Assembly: GCA_013822245.1 (NCBI GenBank) | Contig: PNKE01000074.1 | Span: forward strand, 1-41,310 | Reading direction: 5' to 3' | Origin: Candidatus Solibacter sp. | GTDB taxonomy: Bacteria; Acidobacteriota; Terriglobia; Bryobacterales; Bryobacteraceae | DNA length: 41,310 nucleotides | Part shown: positions 7,922 to 15,674 of the stretch, piece after piece | How the letters are laid out: each line of letters begins with the position of its first letter | Position numbering within the stretch: the first letter of the stretch is position 1 | Translations under genes and position numbers: made by a program | The notes under the pieces: generated by a model | Told to the model about the DNA's origin: nothing | The model's database searches: none | Seen by the model: the letters and a program-made list of their open reading frames with translations, nothing else

Positions 7922-8875
7922 ATGAACATCTTCGCCGACAATTCACTCAGCATCGGCCGCACGCCGCTTGTCAAACTCAACCGCGTCACCGATGGAGCCA
8001 AGGCCACCGTCCTTGCCAAAATCGAGGGCCGCAACCCTGCCTATTCGGTCAAATGCCGCATCGGCGCCTCCATGGTCTGGGACGCCGAACAGCGCGGCAT
8101 CCTCAAGCCCGGCAAGGAACTTGTCGAACCCACCTCCGGCAACACCGGCATCGCTCTCGCCTTTGTCGCCGCCGCCCGCGGTTACCCCATCACGCTCACC
8201 ATGCCCGAAACCATGTCCATCGAGCGCCGCAAGGTCCTCAAGGTCTTCGGCGCCAGCCTCGTCCTCACCGAAGGACCCAAGGGCATGAAGGGCGCCGTCG
8301 CCAAAGCCGAGGAGATCTACAACTCTGACCCCGATCGCTTCGTCCTCCTCCAGCAGTTCCAGAACCCCGCCAACCCCAAAATCCACTACCAGACCACCGG
8401 CCCCGAAATCTGGCAGGACACCGATGGCCAGGTTGACGTCTTCGTCTCCGGCGTCGGCACCGGCGGCACCATCTCCGGCGTTTCCAGGTACCTCAGGGAA
8501 CACAAGAACGTCCTCTCCGTGGCCGTCGAACCGACCCATAGCCCCGTCATCACCCAGTCCCGCAACGGCGAAGCCCTCCAACCCGGACCACACAAGATCC
8601 AGGGCATCGGCGCCGGCTTCATCCCCGGCACCCTCGACCTCTCCATGGTCGACCGCGTCGAACAGGTCACCAACGACGAATCCATGGAAATGGCCCGCCG
8701 CCTCGCCCGTGAAGAAGGCATCCTCTGCGGCATCTCCTGCGGAGCGGCGGCGGCGGCAGCCATCCGCCTCGCCCATCAACCCGAATTCGAGGGTAAAACC
8801 ATCGTCACCGTCCTGCCCGACGCCGGCGAACGCTACCTCACCTCGGCCCTGTTCGAAGGCATGTTCAACGACTGA
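7922..8875 (+). CDS. cysK: Cysteine synthase A (O-acetylserine sulfhydrylase)
   Basis: This 317-residue PLP enzyme makes cysteine from O-acetylserine and sulfide in the cytoplasm. The PLP lysine is K44 in YSVKCRIG. The substrate/anion loop TSGNTG is at residues 71-76, and the phosphate-cradle glycines are in GVGTGGT near 178-184. The length equals that of E. coli CysK. The N-terminal [12 protein letters not shown] and the later GIGAGFIP are also family-typical, which favours CysK over cystathionine beta-synthase. GGGAGA precedes the ATG, and the gene follows the Rrf2 regulator by six bases, so the two are almost certainly co-transcribed. No serine acetyltransferase gene is in the window. The operon ends at the strong hairpin at 8898-8950. 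Confidence 0.96.
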   Translation: MNIFADNSLSIGRTPLVKLNRVTDGAKATVLAKIEGRNPAYSVKCRIGASMVWDAEQRGILKPGKELVEPTSGNTGIALAFVAAARGYPITLTMPETMSIERRKVLKVFGASLVLTEGPKGMKGAVAKAEEIYNSDPDRFVLLQQFQNPANPKIHYQTTGPEIWQDTDGQVDVFVSGVGTGGTISGVSRYLREHKNVLSVAVEPTHSPVITQSRNGEALQPGPHKIQGIGAGFIPGTLDLSMVDRVEQVTNDESMEMARRLAREEGILCGISCGAAAAAAIRLAHQPEFEGKTIVTVLPDAGERYLTSALFEGMFND

Positions 8876-8897
8876 AGATTCAACGCGCGAATGAAGA

Positions 8898-8950
8898 AAC
8901 GCCCCCGGACGACGGTCTCTCGCCGCCAGTCCGGGGGCGTTGCTGTTTGC
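8898..8950 (+). terminator. Rho-independent terminator after cysK
   Basis: AACGCCCCCGGAC (8898-8910) pairs perfectly with GTCCGGGGGCGTT (8929-8941) across an 18-base loop. A T-rich tail (TGCTGTTTGC) follows. It closes the Rrf2-cysK operon. Confidence 0.85.
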
Positions 8951-8960
8951 TTACGATTAA

Positions 8961-8997
8961 AGCGGGCGCCTGTTGGTGTTGGGTGCCGGCGCCCGCT
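8961..8997. repeat. Second strong hairpin downstream of cysK
   Basis: AGCGGGCGCC (8961-8970) pairs perfectly with GGCGCCCGCT (8988-8997) across a 17-base loop. There is no T-run after it. It may reinforce the terminator before it or be a relic. Confidence 0.5.
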
Positions 8998-9079
8998 GCT
9001 CGTAACGGGGATTGACTGTAAAGCGTTGTCTTACAGCACTTCGTTACAGCCCCACCTGCCCTCCCGCAATGAATTTTCC

Positions 9080-9108
9080 TTGATCTCTTTCGCCGTTTGT
9101 TCTACTAT
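9080..9108 (+). promoter_or_regulatory. Promoter of the DUF72 gene, with upstream CTGTAA/TTACAG half-sites
   Basis: TTGATC (9080-9085) and TACTAT (9103-9108) are 17 bases apart. This puts the transcript start near 9115 and supports the ATG at 9131 rather than the in-frame ATG at 9107. Upstream, CTGTAA at 9016-9021 is followed by TTACAG at 9031-9036 and again at 9044-9049. This arrangement suggests an activator or repressor site. Confidence 0.45.
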
Positions 9109-9130
9109 GGGCAAAGAAAGGGCGAACGAC

Positions 9131-10045
9131 ATGACTGAGTACCCCACCCTCCACATCGGATTCGCCGCCCCCGGCGCCTCTCCTGACCTCCTCCGTCCCT
9201 GCCTCGGCCCCGGCCGCGGCCACCCCTTCTCCCGCCTCGCCCGTTACATCGACCTGTTCCACCTCACCTCCACCCTCCATCGCCCCCTCAAACCCGAAAT
9301 CGCCTCCCTCTTCTCGAACCAGGTCGAATCCAACCCCCATTTTCTGTTCACCGCCGCCCTCGGCCACCGTTTTACCTACGACCGCGACCTCTCCCCCGAA
9401 TCCGTGAACCGCTGGAAACCCGGCCTGCTCGCCCTCCTTCGCGCCCGCCGCCTCGCCGCTCTCACCCTCCACTTCCCCTGGTCCTTCCGCTTCAACGCCG
9501 AAAACCGCGGCTTCCTCATCCGCCTCCGCCGCGCCTTCCACGAATTCCCCCTCGCCGCCGAGTTCCGCCACCAATCCTGGCACTCCGAGGAAGCCATCTC
9601 CACCCTGATCGACTACCACGTCTCCTTCATCAACCTCGACCAACCCGCCTACTTCCGCGCCACCCCGCCTTCGGCCCTGCTCACCTCCGGCGCCGCCGTC
9701 GTCCTGCTCCACGGCCGCTCTTCCCCCGAGGTCTTCAACTCTTTCAACCGTGACGCCCAACCCGCCCCCTATCGCTACTCCACCGCCGAACTCGAAGACT
9801 GGATGCCCCGCATCCGCCGTCTCGCCTCCAACGCCTCCCGCACCCTCGTGATCTTCGACAACCTCCACGCCCCGCACGCCATGGCCAACTCGCTCCAGGC
9901 ATCCGAAATGCTCGGCGCCCGCTGCCTGCTCGCACCCGCCGGCCTCATCGAACGCTACCCCTGCGAACTCGCTTCGTTCCGCGCCAACCGCCCAGTCCAG
10001 CCCATGCTCATCCCCGCCTACCTGCCGGACTCCGCCGTGGCATAG
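9131..10045 (+). CDS. DUF72 (YecE-like) family protein
   Basis: This 304-residue protein belongs to the DUF72/YecE family of TIM-barrel proteins, which have no firmly established reaction. Recognisable landmarks are the early HIGFAAPG strand, YIDLFHLTSTLHRP, the LHFPWSFRF block near residue 113, and AAEFRHQSWHSEE near 138 (family pattern E-R-S-W). The gene is monocistronic: it has its own promoter and GAAAGGG before the ATG. The family is usually 240-300 residues, so this is full length. The third-position preference for C is as strong as in the neighbours. Function unknown; an epimerase or nuclease-like role has been suggested for the fold but cannot be judged here. Confidence 0.8.
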   Translation: MTEYPTLHIGFAAPGASPDLLRPCLGPGRGHPFSRLARYIDLFHLTSTLHRPLKPEIASLFSNQVESNPHFLFTAALGHRFTYDRDLSPESVNRWKPGLLALLRARRLAALTLHFPWSFRFNAENRGFLIRLRRAFHEFPLAAEFRHQSWHSEEAISTLIDYHVSFINLDQPAYFRATPPSALLTSGAAVVLLHGRSSPEVFNSFNRDAQPAPYRYSTAELEDWMPRIRRLASNASRTLVIFDNLHAPHAMANSLQASEMLGARCLLAPAGLIERYPCELASFRANRPVQPMLIPAYLPDSAVA

Positions 10046-10131
10046 CCCCTCGCCCGGCCAATGCCTTCCACACTGGCTCCTGCATAAGCTATCCTGATTA
10101 GGACAAAGTTCTTCCTGGAGGGAAAACTCAA

Positions 10132-10581
10132 ATGAAACGCACGGTTCTCTTGATGACGCTCTGCCTGCTCGCGGGCATGGGCCTGACCGCCGGCGAAAAA
10201 GGCGTAATGCACTGCTTCACCTTCAGCGAGGTCGAAGCCGCCACCCCCGCCGACTGGGAAGCCTTCGCCAAGGCCACCGACGAACTGCCTGGCAAGATTC
10301 CCGGCCTGCTCCACCTCATGCACGGCAAGCTCGCCCGCCCCCTCGGCCTCATGGCCCCCGCCACCCCCCTGGACGCCGAAACCGGCAAAAAGTACCGCGC
10401 CGGCGAGTCCGTTCAGGCCACGGTCAAGATGATTCGCCGCCAGCACGGCGTCTGTATGCACTTCAAGGACGAAGAGTCCTACAAGGCCTACGGCAAGCAC
10501 GACGCCCATGCCGCCTGGACCAAGATCTACGAGAAGGTCCGCCAGCCCGGCACCACCACCTACCAGATCCTCGGCAAATAG
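10132..10581 (+). CDS. Exported Dabb-domain (stress-responsive alpha/beta barrel) protein
   Basis: The 149-residue product starts with a clear signal peptide (KRTVLLMTLCLLAGMGLTAG), with CTGGAGGG nine bases before the ATG. The rest is one Dabb domain: strand MHCFTF, helix DWEAFAKATDELPGKIPGLL, a strand near CMHFKDEESYKAYGKHDAHAAWTKI, and the final strand TTYQILG. Dabb proteins are dimeric ferredoxin-like barrels, and most are cytoplasmic and of unknown role. A signal peptide on one is less common and suggests a periplasmic binding or stress role, which is inference. It ends at a strong terminator and appears to be a single-gene unit. Confidence 0.8.
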   Translation: MKRTVLLMTLCLLAGMGLTAGEKGVMHCFTFSEVEAATPADWEAFAKATDELPGKIPGLLHLMHGKLARPLGLMAPATPLDAETGKKYRAGESVQATVKMIRRQHGVCMHFKDEESYKAYGKHDAHAAWTKIYEKVRQPGTTTYQILGK

Positions 10582-10595
10582 TCCCCGATTCCCCG

Positions 10596-10640
10596 GCCCG
10601 CCGGCGCTGCCTCTCGCGGCCCCGGCGGGCTTTCCCTTTT
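10596..10640 (+). terminator. Rho-independent terminator after the Dabb gene
   Basis: GCCCGCCGG (10596-10604) pairs perfectly with CCGGCGGGC (10622-10630), followed by TTTCCCTTTT. Confidence 0.8.
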
Positions 10641-10665
10641 CGCCCCATCCGCAACGAGGACCATC

Positions 10666-11724
10666 ATGATTCGCCCGCTCGCCCCCATCCTCCTCCTCTC
10701 CGCCGCCCTCGCCGCCTCCGCCCAATCGGTCCCCGTCCGCGGCGTCTACTCCGACCCCCGCCCCCTCTGGAACGCCGGCCACAAACTCAGCGGCCTCGGC
10801 ATCAACGCCGTCTTCGTCCACGGCGGCTCCATCAACCAGACGCTCTTTGACCGCGCCACCGCCGAAGGCGCCAAGGTCTACGCCGAATTCGCCACCCTCA
10901 ACGGCAAAGGCTACGTCGAGAAACATCCCGAAGCCTGGCCCATTAACGAAAAGGGCGAGCCCGCCCCCGCCGCCTCCTGGTTCATGGGCGTCTGTCCCAC
11001 CGATCCCGCCTTCCGCCAGTACCGCGTCAAACAGCTCGAAGACCTCCTATCGAAGTTCAACCTCGCCGGCGTCTGGCTCGACTACTTCCACTGGCACGCC
11101 CAGTTCGAAGACCCCCACCCCATCCTCCCCGAGACTTGCTTCAATACCTCCTGTCTCCGCGCCTTCCAGAAATCCGCCGGCATCAAACTCCCCTCCGAGG
11201 ACCCCGCCGCCGCCGCCCGGTTCATCCTCTCCAAACACGAAACCGCCTGGCGCCGCTGGCGCGCCGAAGTCCTGCTCGACTGGGCCAAACAGTTCCGCTC
11301 CATTGTCAAACAGCGCCGCCCCAACGCCCTCATCGGCGTCTACCACGCCCCCTGGACCGACTCTGAACACTCGGGCGCCCGCTACCGCACCCTCGGCCTC
11401 GACATCCCCCTGCTCGCCCCCGTCTTCGACGTCTTCTCCACCATGGTCTATCACGGCCGCATGGGCCAATCCCCGGCCTGGGTCGGCGAAAACGTCAAAT
11501 GGCTGGTCGGCCAGGTCGGCCCCTCGAAGGTCTGGCCCATCGTCCAGGCCACCGGCGAACCCACTCCCATCTCCGCTCAGGAGTTCGAGTCCGTCATGCG
11601 CAAGGCCGTCGAACCCGGCTCCACCGGCATCATGATGTTCACTACCCGCGCCATCGCCGAAGACCCCGCCAAAACCGAAGTCCTTCGCCGCCTTTACCGC
11701 GCCTGGACCCCGCCCACGCCCTAA
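10666..11724 (+). CDS. Secreted TIM-barrel protein, glycoside hydrolase-like
   Basis: This 352-residue protein has a signal peptide (IRPLAPILLLSAALAASAQS) and AGGA before the ATG. The body resembles the GHL/DUF187-type or family-10-like putative glycoside hydrolases. It has alternating strands and helices, KVYAEFATLN, a strand ending in GVWLDYFHWHAQ near residues 127-138, LIGVYHAPW, and DVFSTMVYHG. The Asp of WLDYFH and the later acidic residues lie where catalytic carboxylates usually sit in these barrels, but I cannot assign them firmly. It is probably a periplasmic or outer-surface sugar hydrolase. The substrate is unknown. It converges with the YdcF-like gene, leaving only four bases between the stop codons. 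Confidence 0.68.
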   Translation: MIRPLAPILLLSAALAASAQSVPVRGVYSDPRPLWNAGHKLSGLGINAVFVHGGSINQTLFDRATAEGAKVYAEFATLNGKGYVEKHPEAWPINEKGEPAPAASWFMGVCPTDPAFRQYRVKQLEDLLSKFNLAGVWLDYFHWHAQFEDPHPILPETCFNTSCLRAFQKSAGIKLPSEDPAAAARFILSKHETAWRRWRAEVLLDWAKQFRSIVKQRRPNALIGVYHAPWTDSEHSGARYRTLGLDIPLLAPVFDVFSTMVYHGRMGQSPAWVGENVKWLVGQVGPSKVWPIVQATGEPTPISAQEFESVMRKAVEPGSTGIMMFTTRAIAEDPAKTEVLRRLYRAWTPPTP

Positions 11725-11728
11725 CCGC

Positions 11729-12406
11729 CTACTCCCCGTCCGGTTCCGCCTCACCCTCCAGCAGGTGCTGCGTGAATCCCATCTTCACCAGCTCCCGGTA
11801 TGCCTCCAACACCTCCCCCGGCACCCTCTGCACCGCCGACCACCCCCTTCGCCCGTACACCCAGATCCGCTGCAAATCCCCCATCATGATCGGAATAATC
11901 CGCTCCGCCGGCAGTTCTGGCGTGAAATACTCTTCCAGCGTCATCGTCGGCGACGTCACCGTCGCCCCCATCCCCGCCCACTCCACCGCCATCGTCGCCC
12001 ACACCCTTCTCTGCATGAACGGTTTCATTACCAGCAGCACCTTCTCCGGACGCTCCCCCCGTTCTTCCAGCAACGCCCTCGTGAACCGGATATTTTCCGC
12101 CGTGTTCATCGCCCGCGGCTCCAGCAGCATCTTCTCTCGCGGCGCCCCCCGCTCCGCCGCCACATCGGCGAACACTTCGGCCTCCGGCCGCGTCCACCCT
12201 GTCGCCAACAGATCCCCGCCATGCGCCATCCCGCCCGTGATCACCATCCGCTCCGCGTAGCCGCGCCCATACATCTCCGCGGCATACTCCGCCACCCGCG
12301 TGTCGTTGGTCCCAAACACCACCATCCACTCCGCCCTCTCGGCCTCCTGTCCCAACTGGTGATACGCCCAGATCACCCTCGCCAGCTCAATCGCCCGTTC
12401 GTTCAT
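11729..12406 (-). CDS. YdcF/ElyC-like DUF218 family protein
   Basis: The start at 12406 is chosen because AAGAGGT stands just before it, which gives 225 residues; an upstream start 14 codons earlier has no such site. The DUF218 fold is visible. WMVVFGTNDTRVAEYAAEMY is the first strand and helix, then MVITGGMAHGGD (the conserved GG near residues 57-65), PEAEVFADVAAERGAPREKMLLEPRAMNTAENI with the family Glu and Asn, and KPFMQRRVWATM. This family includes ElyC/SanA and YdcF, linked to envelope integrity or S-adenosylmethionine binding. There is no membrane helix, so it is YdcF-like. Its coding strand is G-rich although its neighbours are C-rich. The exact role is unknown. Confidence 0.8.
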   Translation of the reverse strand: MNERAIELARVIWAYHQLGQEAERAEWMVVFGTNDTRVAEYAAEMYGRGYAERMVITGGMAHGGDLLATGWTRPEAEVFADVAAERGAPREKMLLEPRAMNTAENIRFTRALLEERGERPEKVLLVMKPFMQRRVWATMAVEWAGMGATVTSPTMTLEEYFTPELPAERIIPIMMGDLQRIWVYGRRGWSAVQRVPGEVLEAYRELVKMGFTQHLLEGEAEPDGE

Positions 12407-12619
12407 CACCTCTTGCTTATACCAATTGCCCGCCCCGCCCCACTCCACCCGCGGCGCCGCCCGTCCCCCGCCAACAACCGTCTAACCCGACGCTCCATCC
12501 CGGATCGCCTGTATGGACGTTGATTTCACCGCTTTAGCGGCTTTCGATGGCATTATCGCAGCCCCGCAAACACAGAAAGTCATCGCGCCGCCATTGCCTT
12601 ATGCCGTTATGATGTCCTC

Positions 12620-12784
12620 ATGTACATCGCGGAGGTTCCCAATCGCAACTGCCCTCCCGCCATCGTTCTCCGCGAGAGCTTCCTCGACAAAGGCAAGATT
12701 CGCGAGCGCACCATCGCCAGTCTATTCAACTGGCCCACCGCCAGGAGCGCGGCCCTCCGCCCGGCGTCAAGCTGTAGCCAGTAA
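12620..12784 (+). pseudogene. IS1634-family transposase N-terminal remnant
   Basis: The 54-codon reading frame starting at this ATG encodes MYIAEVPNRNCPPAIVLRES, then a segment ending in GKIRERTIASLFNWP. This is the conserved N-terminus of IS1634-type (IS4-like DDE) transposases, which typically read MY-E-VPNR-SPPAILLRES and K-RKRTLANLS-WP. After NWP the homology is lost and the frame stops at TAA; the catalytic DDE region is absent. No terminal inverted repeats or target duplication are evident. The rest of 12407-12854 holds only a small CCGCT-TT-AGCGG dyad at 12529-12540. Confidence 0.78.
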
Positions 12785-12854
12785 GTCCATCCAAAATCAA
12801 GAGCAAGCGCCGTTGTGTCAACGCGCGGCGTCGAAGCGGGGGTGGAACTTCGGT

Positions 12855-13559
12855 TTAACGGCGGTTGAGGCCCGTCAGTTCCGAAACGGGCACGAATTCG
12901 TAGCCCTGATCGAGCCACACCGGCAACAATCGCCGGATGGTGTCGATCGTCGGGCTGATGTCGGGCCGCATCGTGAGTTCGCGGCCGTCGTGGAAACAGA
13001 GGATTGCGCCGGGCCGGGCGGCCTTTGCCATCCTTTTAACTATGTCGTCGGCCGGCAGCGCCCAGTCGCGGGCGATGGCCGTCCACATCACGCCCATCAG
13101 GCCGAGTTTGGCCTGCGCCGCGGCGAGTCCGGGCCAGCGGACCCCGAAGGGCGCGCGGAACAGGCGGGGCGTGACGCCGGTGGCCTCGATGATGCTTTGC
13201 TGTGCGCGGCTGAGTTGGTCTTCAATGAAGTTCCGCGAATGGAGATAGAGGGCGGGGTGGGTGTCGCTATGGTTGCCGATCTCGTGGCCGCGGCGGGCGA
13301 CCTCGGCGGCCTCGGTTCGCAGTCTCCGGGCATGGAAGCCGCATTGGAAGAACGTGGCCCGGACTCCGAACTCGTCCAGGACGTCGAGCAACTCGCGCGT
13401 GGATTCGCTGGGCCCGTCGTCAAATGTCAGGGCCATGGCCTTGCGGTTCCTCGGGCCCCGCCACACCGAGGGCGCGAAGATCCGGGAAGACTTGCCCCGC
13501 ACCGCCCAGGCCATTGCTCCGCCGGCCACGCACAACACGGCCAGCGTCTCTATCACCAT
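12855..13559 (-). CDS. Polysaccharide deacetylase (NodB domain), membrane-anchored
   Basis: This 234-residue protein begins with one hydrophobic anchor (VIETLAVLCVAGGAMAWAV) and then a full NodB homology domain. The metal triad is D47 or D48 of TFDDGP with H97 and H101 of HSDTH. Motif 3 is RAPFGVRWP, motif 4 is ARDWALPADDI, and motif 5 is LCFHDGRE with the catalytic His. All key residues are present, so it should be an active metal-dependent de-N-acetylase or de-O-acetylase of a cell-wall or secreted polymer, facing the periplasm. A GTG 13 codons upstream is an alternative start. It lies 51 bases after the arylsulfotransferase-like gene on the same strand and may share its transcript. Confidence 0.88.
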   Translation of the reverse strand: MVIETLAVLCVAGGAMAWAVRGKSSRIFAPSVWRGPRNRKAMALTFDDGPSESTRELLDVLDEFGVRATFFQCGFHARRLRTEAAEVARRGHEIGNHSDTHPALYLHSRNFIEDQLSRAQQSIIEATGVTPRLFRAPFGVRWPGLAAAQAKLGLMGVMWTAIARDWALPADDIVKRMAKAARPGAILCFHDGRELTMRPDISPTIDTIRRLLPVWLDQGYEFVPVSELTGLNRR

Positions 13560-13610
13560 GCCGCGAATGATATCACGGGGGCTGCCTTGCCGCTGCACCC
13601 ATTTGCGGAC

Positions 13611-15395
13611 TTACTGCCCAGGGGTGTAAAGATCCTTCATGTGGAAGGTTCGGTAGACGGGCGTGGGCGTTGTGTGCTTCAGAATGACGGCGCCACTCGC
13701 ATCCGTTTGAATCGATTGCGCTTCCATCCTGAATGGCGGCACGAAGATCAACCCCGAATTGAAGTGGTAGGAGCCGTCGGAGAGCCACTGCGCGGAGCCC
13801 AGCGCCGGAGCGTAGGCGCCGAGTTTCGCGTTCAGCAGCGGCCGGGCGGTCATGGCGGTTTCGTCGAGTTCCCAGCGCTGGCCGCGGCTCTGGGCCAGGG
13901 GGTCGGACTGGCGGCGGGTGTTGCCGTTGTCGTAGATCAGCAGCGTGCCGTCCTCAAGGATGCTGGCGTCGTGCTGATGCGACGGCCATGGCCAAGGGTC
14001 GGCGGACTCCACCTTGAAATCGCCGTCCTTGCCGAATCGCCAGAGCACTTCGCCCGAAGCCGCGCCGCCCTGGTAGTCGACTTTCAGGATCTGGTCCAGA
14101 TGCCGGACCGAGACGATGATGTTGCCGTCCGGGGCCAGTTGCAGCGAATTGGAGTGGAGCCAGTCATTGGCCTTCGGAGCCTTGTAGAACGGCGGGCAGC
14201 CGCCCCCGGCCGGGGTGCAGACCTCGCCCAGCACAGCGGCGTTTCGCGGATCGAGATGATCAAAGGAGTCCCACGCCCATTCGACGCGGAGTTCGCCGTC
14301 GAGGACAAGGATGGTGTCGCCGATGACGTCCACCTCGCCCGGCCCCTGAATGTCGCTGAGAATCCGCTCACTGCTGGCCAGCACCAGGAACTTGCCATTG
14401 GGCATTTCCCGCGCTTCGTGGTGGAATCCCGTGATCTCTCTGACGCCCATGGCCGCCAGTTGCTCGTTCACGCGGGCGGCGTTGGTTTCCTTCAGGGTGA
14501 TGCCGATGAGGTCAAAGAGCCGGAAAGTCTGGTGCTCGGGTCCAAGGAACGGGTCCTGGAAGATCGCCAGGAATCGCCCGCCAGGGGAGGGCCGGGTCAG
14601 GTTGGACGTGTCGCTGGCGTAGAACCAGATGACGTTGCCCTGGAGGTCGTGGGCGACAACCATCTGGCCCAACGGGCTCTGCAGGACAAGGCCCTGTTGG
14701 TCGGCGGCGGCCGGGCTGACCTGAACCGGCGCGACGGGAACGTCCACCGCCGGGGTGATGAATTCCAGGACCGGACCCTTTTCGATTGACCCGCCCGCGG
14801 TCAGTTCGTGCCAGACCGTATAGCCGGAGACGGCCCTCAGACCGGCAACCAGGAAGTTCATCGACTGATTGCCGTTGCAGGGCTTGGCGGGCGCCTCGGC
14901 CAGGGCGCCGGCCGCCGACTGCCAGAACACCTTCATGGTTGCCCCCGCCGGGCAGGCAGGCGCGCCATAGAGGAAGACGAGCGGGTGCCACGTGGCGCTG
15001 ACCATCGGGACTCCGTAGGGAGACAGCGGGAGCAGATCGATCGAGGTGGCCGATGTCGCGGATTCGCCGGTGGCTGTGTTGCGCACGGTGAGTTCGATGT
15101 CGTAACGGCCGTCGCCGTCGAATGAACCCCAGATGAGCTCCGGCTTTGGCCCGAAGTCACGGACAACGGAGAATGGGGCGTCGCCCATCCTCGTACGGAA
15201 CCGGTATTGATAGGGTCCTGGATGATCCGACCCTGACGTGCCGCGAAACACAAAGACGGTGCCGAGCGGCTGGACCGGATCGAGATCAAATAGTAACGCG
15301 GGTGAGAGTTGGGCTGGAAGAGCCTGTGAGACGAGGAGGAGAGGAACCAGAATGCCCAGGCGGCAGTGTCCTGCTTTACATGTGCTTCTTCGCAT
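13611..15395 (-). CDS. Secreted arylsulfotransferase-like (ASST) protein
   Basis: The start at 15395 begins a signal peptide (basic MRRSTCKAGHCRLG, then ILVPLLLVSQALPAQ), giving 594 residues. The C-terminal two-thirds is a beta-propeller of the ASST/Arylsulfotran_2 type. It contains the repeated pattern of strand plus DG (QGNVIWFY, LAPDGNIIVSVRH, EDGTLLIYDNG). It also has the family histidines in DWLHSNS, SVRHLDQ and PSHQHDAS. The N-terminal third looks like Ig-like or fibronectin-like domains. Bacterial ASST moves sulfate between phenols using an active-site His, but many family members are of unknown activity. No DsbA-type partner is nearby. It is followed on the same strand by the NodB gene. 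Confidence 0.75.
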   Translation of the reverse strand: MRRSTCKAGHCRLGILVPLLLVSQALPAQLSPALLFDLDPVQPLGTVFVFRGTSGSDHPGPYQYRFRTRMGDAPFSVVRDFGPKPELIWGSFDGDGRYDIELTVRNTATGESATSATSIDLLPLSPYGVPMVSATWHPLVFLYGAPACPAGATMKVFWQSAAGALAEAPAKPCNGNQSMNFLVAGLRAVSGYTVWHELTAGGSIEKGPVLEFITPAVDVPVAPVQVSPAAADQQGLVLQSPLGQMVVAHDLQGNVIWFYASDTSNLTRPSPGGRFLAIFQDPFLGPEHQTFRLFDLIGITLKETNAARVNEQLAAMGVREITGFHHEAREMPNGKFLVLASSERILSDIQGPGEVDVIGDTILVLDGELRVEWAWDSFDHLDPRNAAVLGEVCTPAGGGCPPFYKAPKANDWLHSNSLQLAPDGNIIVSVRHLDQILKVDYQGGAASGEVLWRFGKDGDFKVESADPWPWPSHQHDASILEDGTLLIYDNGNTRRQSDPLAQSRGQRWELDETAMTARPLLNAKLGAYAPALGSAQWLSDGSYHFNSGLIFVPPFRMEAQSIQTDASGAVILKHTTPTPVYRTFHMKDLYTPGQ

Positions 15396-15510
15396 ATTGA
15401 GAAAAGATCTAAACCTACGTGATTGAGACGTTCGCCGCGGCAAGCAGACCACGTGAATTTTGGTGTTTTTTTAACAATACATATCTGTACCTAATGCTTC
15501 ACTCTGACTC

Positions 15511-15548
15511 GCTAAAAATAGGCCGGGAGCTGGTCAGGCTCCCGGCCT
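15511..15548 (-). terminator. Rho-independent terminator on the minus strand, after the molybdopterin-binding gene
   Basis: AGGCCGGGAGC (15520-15530) and GCTCCCGGCCT (15538-15548) pair perfectly with a 7-base loop. Read on the minus strand the stem is followed by TATTTTTAGC. It ends the transcript coming from 16646, leaving a 3' untranslated stretch of about 130 bases. Confidence 0.82.
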
Positions 15549-15674
15549 GTCAGGAGCCTCGCACGGCACTCGGAGGGGGTGTCGTGCGGCTTCGGAGGAG
15601 TCCGTCTTGGTTTGTGTGCCACCGGTCTTCTCAGTGCATGCCGTTGTTGCTCATCGGTCGCGACCGGCCGCGAT
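15549..15674 (-). other. Structured 3' untranslated region
   Basis: Between the stop codon at 15675 and the terminator lie a further hairpin (15560-15569 with 15579-15588, one G-U pair) and a 12-base palindrome (CGGTCG followed by CGACCG, 15655-15666). No gene is seen here or in 15396-15510. The 3' untranslated region could be processed to a small RNA; there is no direct sign of that. Confidence 0.35.

Noticed and set aside
12513-14789. 758-codon open frame on the plus strand
   Set aside because: It is the antisense of the NodB and arylsulfotransferase-like genes, both with complete motifs; long antisense frames are expected in GC-rich DNA.
15655-15666. 12-base palindrome as a regulator site
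   Set aside because: It lies in a 3' untranslated region far from a start; a short GC palindrome is common by chance in this composition.
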